The notes under the pieces are model-generated. The model was not told where the DNA came from and did not search any database. It saw only the letters and a program-made list of their open reading frames with translations. The position numbers were made by a program, and so were the translations under genes. A DNA stretch of 64,000 nt from Flavobacteriales bacterium UBA6165 (GTDB taxonomy: Bacteria > Bacteroidota > Bacteroidia > Flavobacteriales_D > Crocinitomicaceae), in contig DIUF01000019.1 of NCBI GenBank assembly GCA_002422285.1, positions 1 to 64,000 of the forward strand, given 5' to 3'. Positions 60,866 through 64,000 of this stretch are shown in pieces; within the stretch, counting starts at the first letter, position 1, and each line of letters starts with the position of its first letter.

Positions 60866-61557
60866 TATTCAGGTGCTTCAAATTTGAAACCGATACCGTG
60901 TACATTGCTCACCACAACGCTTTCGTCGTCTGCTAGGTATTTTCTCAATTTGGTGACAAATACATCCAAACTGCGTCCAACAAAGTAGTCGTCCTGACCC
61001 CATACGGCGTTAAGAACCAACTCACGTGGCAATACTTGATTTCGGTGCTTGCAAAACATGTTCAATATTTCGGCTTCTTTTTTGGTCAGCTTGCGTACTT
61101 CATCACCCAAAGTCAAGGAATAATTGTCGAAATCGAAGTGGTATTTGCCAATTTTGAATTGACTTCCGCCGCGTGTTTCATCGAATTCAACGTTGACGCG
61201 TTTGAGCAAAGCCTTGACGCGATAAATCAATTCTTCTGTTGAAAATGGCTTCGTCAAATAGTCGTCACAACCCGCCTCAAAACCTTGTATTTTGTCCTCT
61301 GTTTCGGATTTCGCTGAGAGAAATAATATAGGAATTTCTTTGTTCACCTTTCGGATGTCTTTGGCAAGTGAAAAACCATCTTTTTTGGGCATCATCACAT
61401 CCAGAACACAAATGTGGTAAACACTTTCGCTATATCTTTTAAACCCTTCCGCTCCATCTGTGGCTAAGGTGACATCAAAATTTTGTGCCTTAAGTTGGTC
61501 TGCAATCACAAACCCCAAATTCACGTCGTCTTCTACCAATAATATTTTTGCCTTCAT
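60865..61557 (-). CDS. OmpR-family response regulator
   Basis: This is a 230-residue protein. The receiver has D10/D11, phospho-acceptor D53 in VLDVMMPKKDG and the lysine in LTKPFS. The winged-helix output (about 130-228) reads LTKKEAEILNMFCKHRNQVLPRELVLNAVWGQDDYFVGRSLDVFVTKLRKYL. It is encoded four bases after its kinase. Targets are unknown; the co-transcribed EamA transporter is a candidate. Confidence 0.95.
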   Translation of the reverse strand: MKAKILLVEDDVNLGFVIADQLKAQNFDVTLATDGAEGFKRYSESVYHICVLDVMMPKKDGFSLAKDIRKVNKEIPILFLSAKSETEDKIQGFEAGCDDYLTKPFSTEELIYRVKALLKRVNVEFDETRGGSQFKIGKYHFDFDNYSLTLGDEVRKLTKKEAEILNMFCKHRNQVLPRELVLNAVWGQDDYFVGRSLDVFVTKLRKYLADDESVVVSNVHGIGFKFEAPE

Positions 61558-61560
61558 ATC

Positions 61561-62910
61561 TTATCCTTTATTGATGGGCAAGGTAATCGTAAAAGTGGTT
61601 CCTTGACCTAACTGTGATTTAACATTAATTTTTCCTTGGTGACTTTCGATGATCAGTTTCACGTAGTAAAGTCCTAATCCAAAACCTTTTACATTGTGCA
61701 CGTTGCCGGTAGAAACGCGGTAGAATTTATCAAAAATCATCTTGATGTTTTCTTTTTTAATACCAATTCCATTGTCTTCAAAGGTAATTTGAATGGCGCT
61801 TCCGATATTGCGTGTTCGAATGGCAATTTTTGGCTCTTTATCACAATATTTAATAGCGTTGTCGAGTAAATTGTGAATCACATTGGAGATGTGCACCTCG
61901 TCAGCTTTCAATAGGGTATTCGCTGCTTGCAAATCCAATTCTATTGTGCCACCTGTTTCACTTTGGTTGAATTCAAAGATATCCGCTGCTTCCTGAATCA
62001 GTTCATCAACATCAAAAATCGAATAATTCAGTTTGATCTGCTCCTTGTCCATTTTGGCAATGTTCAATACGCGCTCAACCTGATTTTCAAGTCGTTTGTT
62101 TTCCTTGTAAATGATACTGGCATAGCGCTGCAAACGTTCTGGATCTTTAGAGAAATCTTCACGCAACAATGTTTCGCTTGAAAGTCCTATGGTAGAAATA
62201 GGTGTTTTCAATTCGTGGGTCATGTTGTTGATGAAGTCAGTTTTCACTTCACTCAAACGCTTTTGTTTGAAAATGATTGTGAGCGCGTATCCAAAAAAGA
62301 GCAGAATGAATCCAATAACGGCTAAAAGTGGGAGCCAATACGTGGTATCAGGTGCTTTAACTTCAGTCAGGCTTACTCTTCTAGATGGAAAATACACGAT
62401 GAAATAATGTCCATCAAAATCTTTCACTTCAAAATCGAGAATGCCGCTCAATTCAAAAGCTACATCTGTTTGAACAAAACTTCCACTAATAAAATAAAGT
62501 GTGTTTCCAATAATCAAACTATCGCCATAACAATCATATATAGCGTATTGAAAGAGCTCTTTTATGCCCATTTCATAGAATTCACGCTTGATTAATTCTT
62601 CTAAGTAAACAGGATGAATGTTGTCATTTATTTGAACCTGAAAAGCATTATAGTCTCGCTGTTGAACGAATCCATACAAATCAGAGGGGTCATTAATTCT
62701 CTTGTGAAATGTTTCTACAACATTTGTCAATGCAAGATGCACACGTTCGTTGAATTGCACTACATTCAAACTATCTTGATAGCGCTGAAGCTCAAGTTTG
62801 CTGCGCTCAATTGAAATTGTGTTTCTTACCCAGAAAACCTGAATGAGCAAAACGCCAATTAAGGAAAAAAGTCCAAGAAGAATTACTGTGTTAAGGTTTT
62901 GTAAACGCAC
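61561..62910 (-). CDS. Membrane sensor histidine kinase
   Basis: This is a 449-residue protein starting at GTG 62910. Two membrane helices (about 9-30 and 192-213) flank a periplasmic sensor region of some 160 residues. The HisKA site is THELKTPISTIGL (His232) and the HATPase domain has NLLDNAIKY, DNGIGIKKE and GFGLGLYYVK. It is the partner of the following OmpR-type regulator. The periplasmic region has no domain I can name. A TATCTTTG -7 box lies upstream. Confidence 0.94.
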   Translation of the reverse strand: MRLQNLNTVILLGLFSLIGVLLIQVFWVRNTISIERSKLELQRYQDSLNVVQFNERVHLALTNVVETFHKRINDPSDLYGFVQQRDYNAFQVQINDNIHPVYLEELIKREFYEMGIKELFQYAIYDCYGDSLIIGNTLYFISGSFVQTDVAFELSGILDFEVKDFDGHYFIVYFPSRRVSLTEVKAPDTTYWLPLLAVIGFILLFFGYALTIIFKQKRLSEVKTDFINNMTHELKTPISTIGLSSETLLREDFSKDPERLQRYASIIYKENKRLENQVERVLNIAKMDKEQIKLNYSIFDVDELIQEAADIFEFNQSETGGTIELDLQAANTLLKADEVHISNVIHNLLDNAIKYCDKEPKIAIRTRNIGSAIQITFEDNGIGIKKENIKMIFDKFYRVSTGNVHNVKGFGLGLYYVKLIIESHQGKINVKSQLGQGTTFTITLPINKG

Positions 62911-62932
62911 GAATTTGTTTTATTAATAAACG

Positions 62933-62940
62933 CAAAGATA
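62933..62940 (-). promoter_or_regulatory. -7 promoter box TATCTTTG (minus strand)
   Basis: An exact TAnnTTTG match lies 22 bases before the kinase start; a TTG element is found about 18-20 bases further upstream. Confidence 0.5.
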
Positions 62941-63000
62941 AACGCAGTCGAGAAACAACAAAATAAAGTTAACCAGAATTTAACCCTCAGCTGATTTCAA

Positions 63001-63672
63001 TTATCTCAGCCTGCTTTCAATCCAATCTAAAGCAGGATAGCCAAGTTGATCATTGCGCCAAACATGGATAACTGTATTATCTTTGATATACAGAAAAACA
63101 GGAATGACGTTTTCTTCAATATCGAAACCCATTTCAGGACGACTATTGCCAATTATTGGAACATCTTGTGCTTGTGATAATGCTCTAAAGTTCTTGAAAT
63201 TCGTTCCATCATCATTGGGTAGATAAACTACGATGTCTACTTTGCCTCGTTTGTGAAGCACTTGGATTTTATCGCGAACAGCCTCAATACAAAATGGGCA
63301 GGATGGAGAGGCCACACAAACGAGACCTTCAAAATCGGATTTATAACTTAAAACATCTTGAAGAATTGCGTTGTCGTGATCATAATTAACGTGAACTCCC
63401 AACTTATTAAAATCACCTTGATATATGGGGTTTGAGGCAAAATAGGCACCTAAGGGGATTGTAAATGCTAAAAATGTCACCCAAAAACGCGGGTGCCCTC
63501 GAAGCGTTTTCCAACATTGCACAGCTGCTAATAGCGCAAACAAAGCAACCATAATCCAAATGGAAATGTAATGTACAGTCCACGGTAAACTTATGCTCAA
63601 ACCGAAATCAAAAATCTGATTTGGAAATATAGATGGAACCAAGGCAACGATATAAAACAATTCTATTCGCAT
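63001..63672 (-). CDS. Membrane-anchored thioredoxin-like protein with CPFC motif
   Basis: This is a 223-residue protein. Three or four hydrophobic segments occupy residues 1-90 (YIVALVPSIF, YISIWIMVALFALLAAVQCW, FWVTFLAFTIPLGAYF). The extracytoplasmic domain follows, with redox motif CPFC in CVASPSCPFCIEAV (near residue 130) and a cis-Pro-type ENVIPVFLYI near 190. It lies two bases after a rhodanese gene. Inference: thiol-disulfide or sulfur transfer at the membrane. Only half of a DoxX/MauE-like membrane unit is present; that similarity is weak. Confidence 0.78.
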   Translation of the reverse strand: MRIELFYIVALVPSIFPNQIFDFGLSISLPWTVHYISIWIMVALFALLAAVQCWKTLRGHPRFWVTFLAFTIPLGAYFASNPIYQGDFNKLGVHVNYDHDNAILQDVLSYKSDFEGLVCVASPSCPFCIEAVRDKIQVLHKRGKVDIVVYLPNDDGTNFKNFRALSQAQDVPIIGNSRPEMGFDIEENVIPVFLYIKDNTVIHVWRNDQLGYPALDWIESRLR

Positions 63673-63674
63673 AT

Positions 63675-63980
63675 TTATTTTGTTTGAACTTGTGTGGTTT
63701 GCAACGATGAAAAAGCGTCTAAACCGCCATCAAGATTTTCAACATTATTGAATCCCATGGAATGTAGGACTTTTGTCATTTTTGCACCACGAGCACCAGA
63801 TTGGCAGTGGATTATAACCAAAATATCACGGGGTATTTCGTCCAATCGATTCAGGATTTCTCCCATGGGTATGTGGCGTCCACCAATGTTATGGTCTTGG
63901 TACTCATAATGTTCTCTGATGTCGATCAACAAATGTTTTTCTTCATTTATTTGAATGTTCAAAATTTGTTCGCAGTTCAT
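63675..63980 (-). CDS. Rhodanese-like sulfurtransferase
   Basis: This 101-residue, single-domain rhodanese is complete (ATG 63980). It shows DIREHYEYQDHNIGGRHIPMGE, the active-site loop HCQSGARGAK with the catalytic cysteine at about residue 59, and HSMGFNNVENLDGG near the end. There is no signal peptide, so it is cytoplasmic. It would move sulfane sulfur; the neighbouring CPFC membrane protein may be its partner. Upstream sequence (63981-64000) is too short to show a promoter. Confidence 0.93.
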   Translation of the reverse strand: MNCEQILNIQINEEKHLLIDIREHYEYQDHNIGGRHIPMGEILNRLDEIPRDILVIIHCQSGARGAKMTKVLHSMGFNNVENLDGGLDAFSSLQTTQVQTK

Positions 63981-64000
63981 GATAAAATTTTGTTCAAAAG

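Overview
The window looks like a chromosomal segment from an AT-rich member of Bacteroidota, most likely Flavobacteriales. Several secreted proteins end in a type IX secretion (T9SS) sorting domain with a YPNP-type motif. TonB-dependent receptors lie behind riboswitches, promoters carry the TAnnTTTG -7 box, purine-rich Shine-Dalgarno sites are largely absent, and the gene set (DUF3822-rsmD-coaD, type III glutamine synthetase, stand-alone sucD, carotenoid hydratase plus CrtI-type desaturase) is typical of that phylum. No rRNA, tRNA, prophage, intact insertion sequence or CRISPR array was seen.

Layout. 1-2.2 kb: a truncated secreted Kazal/cysteine-repeat protein, then a P-loop ATPase and a Rossmann-fold epimerase-like protein. 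2.2-8.2 kb: a cobalamin riboswitch followed by a DUF4465 (BtuH-like) surface protein, a small BtuB-like receptor, a BtuG-like propeller lipoprotein and another T9SS-exported surface protein. A GxxExxY gene bracketed by inverted CGCAAAG repeats is lodged inside this locus. 8.2-18.7 kb, all on the minus strand: outer-membrane porin, DUF4212/ActP-type symporter pair, small two-helix membrane protein, SLC5-symporter/histidine-kinase fusion, single-domain receiver, PrpE-like and Acs acyl-CoA synthetases. Together these read as one system for short-chain carboxylate uptake, sensing and activation. An IS1-InsA-like zinc-ribbon/HTH protein sits just upstream.

19-34 kb is mixed housekeeping: a KAS III-like synthase, an M61 peptidase with PDZ domain, two small barrel proteins, sucD, an M50 protease, Smr protein, TrmN6, a cysteine-less thioredoxin-fold protein, coaD, rsmD, DUF3822, an unknown membrane protein, a coiled-coil lipoprotein, a beta-barrel protein and aroA. 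34.8-36.9 kb holds a carotenoid hydratase/desaturase pair. 37-39.6 kb is a TonB-dependent receptor under a TPP riboswitch.

39.8-47.7 kb is an alpha-2-macroglobulin/PBP1C pair. 47.7-53.9 kb is a propeller-sensor kinase, LuxR-type regulator and two secreted or outer-membrane proteins. 54-64 kb holds an M23 peptidase, a T9SS cargo protein, glutamine synthetase III with a strong terminator, a GNAT acetyltransferase, an EamA transporter, an OmpR/kinase pair, a membrane CPFC thioredoxin-like protein and a rhodanese.
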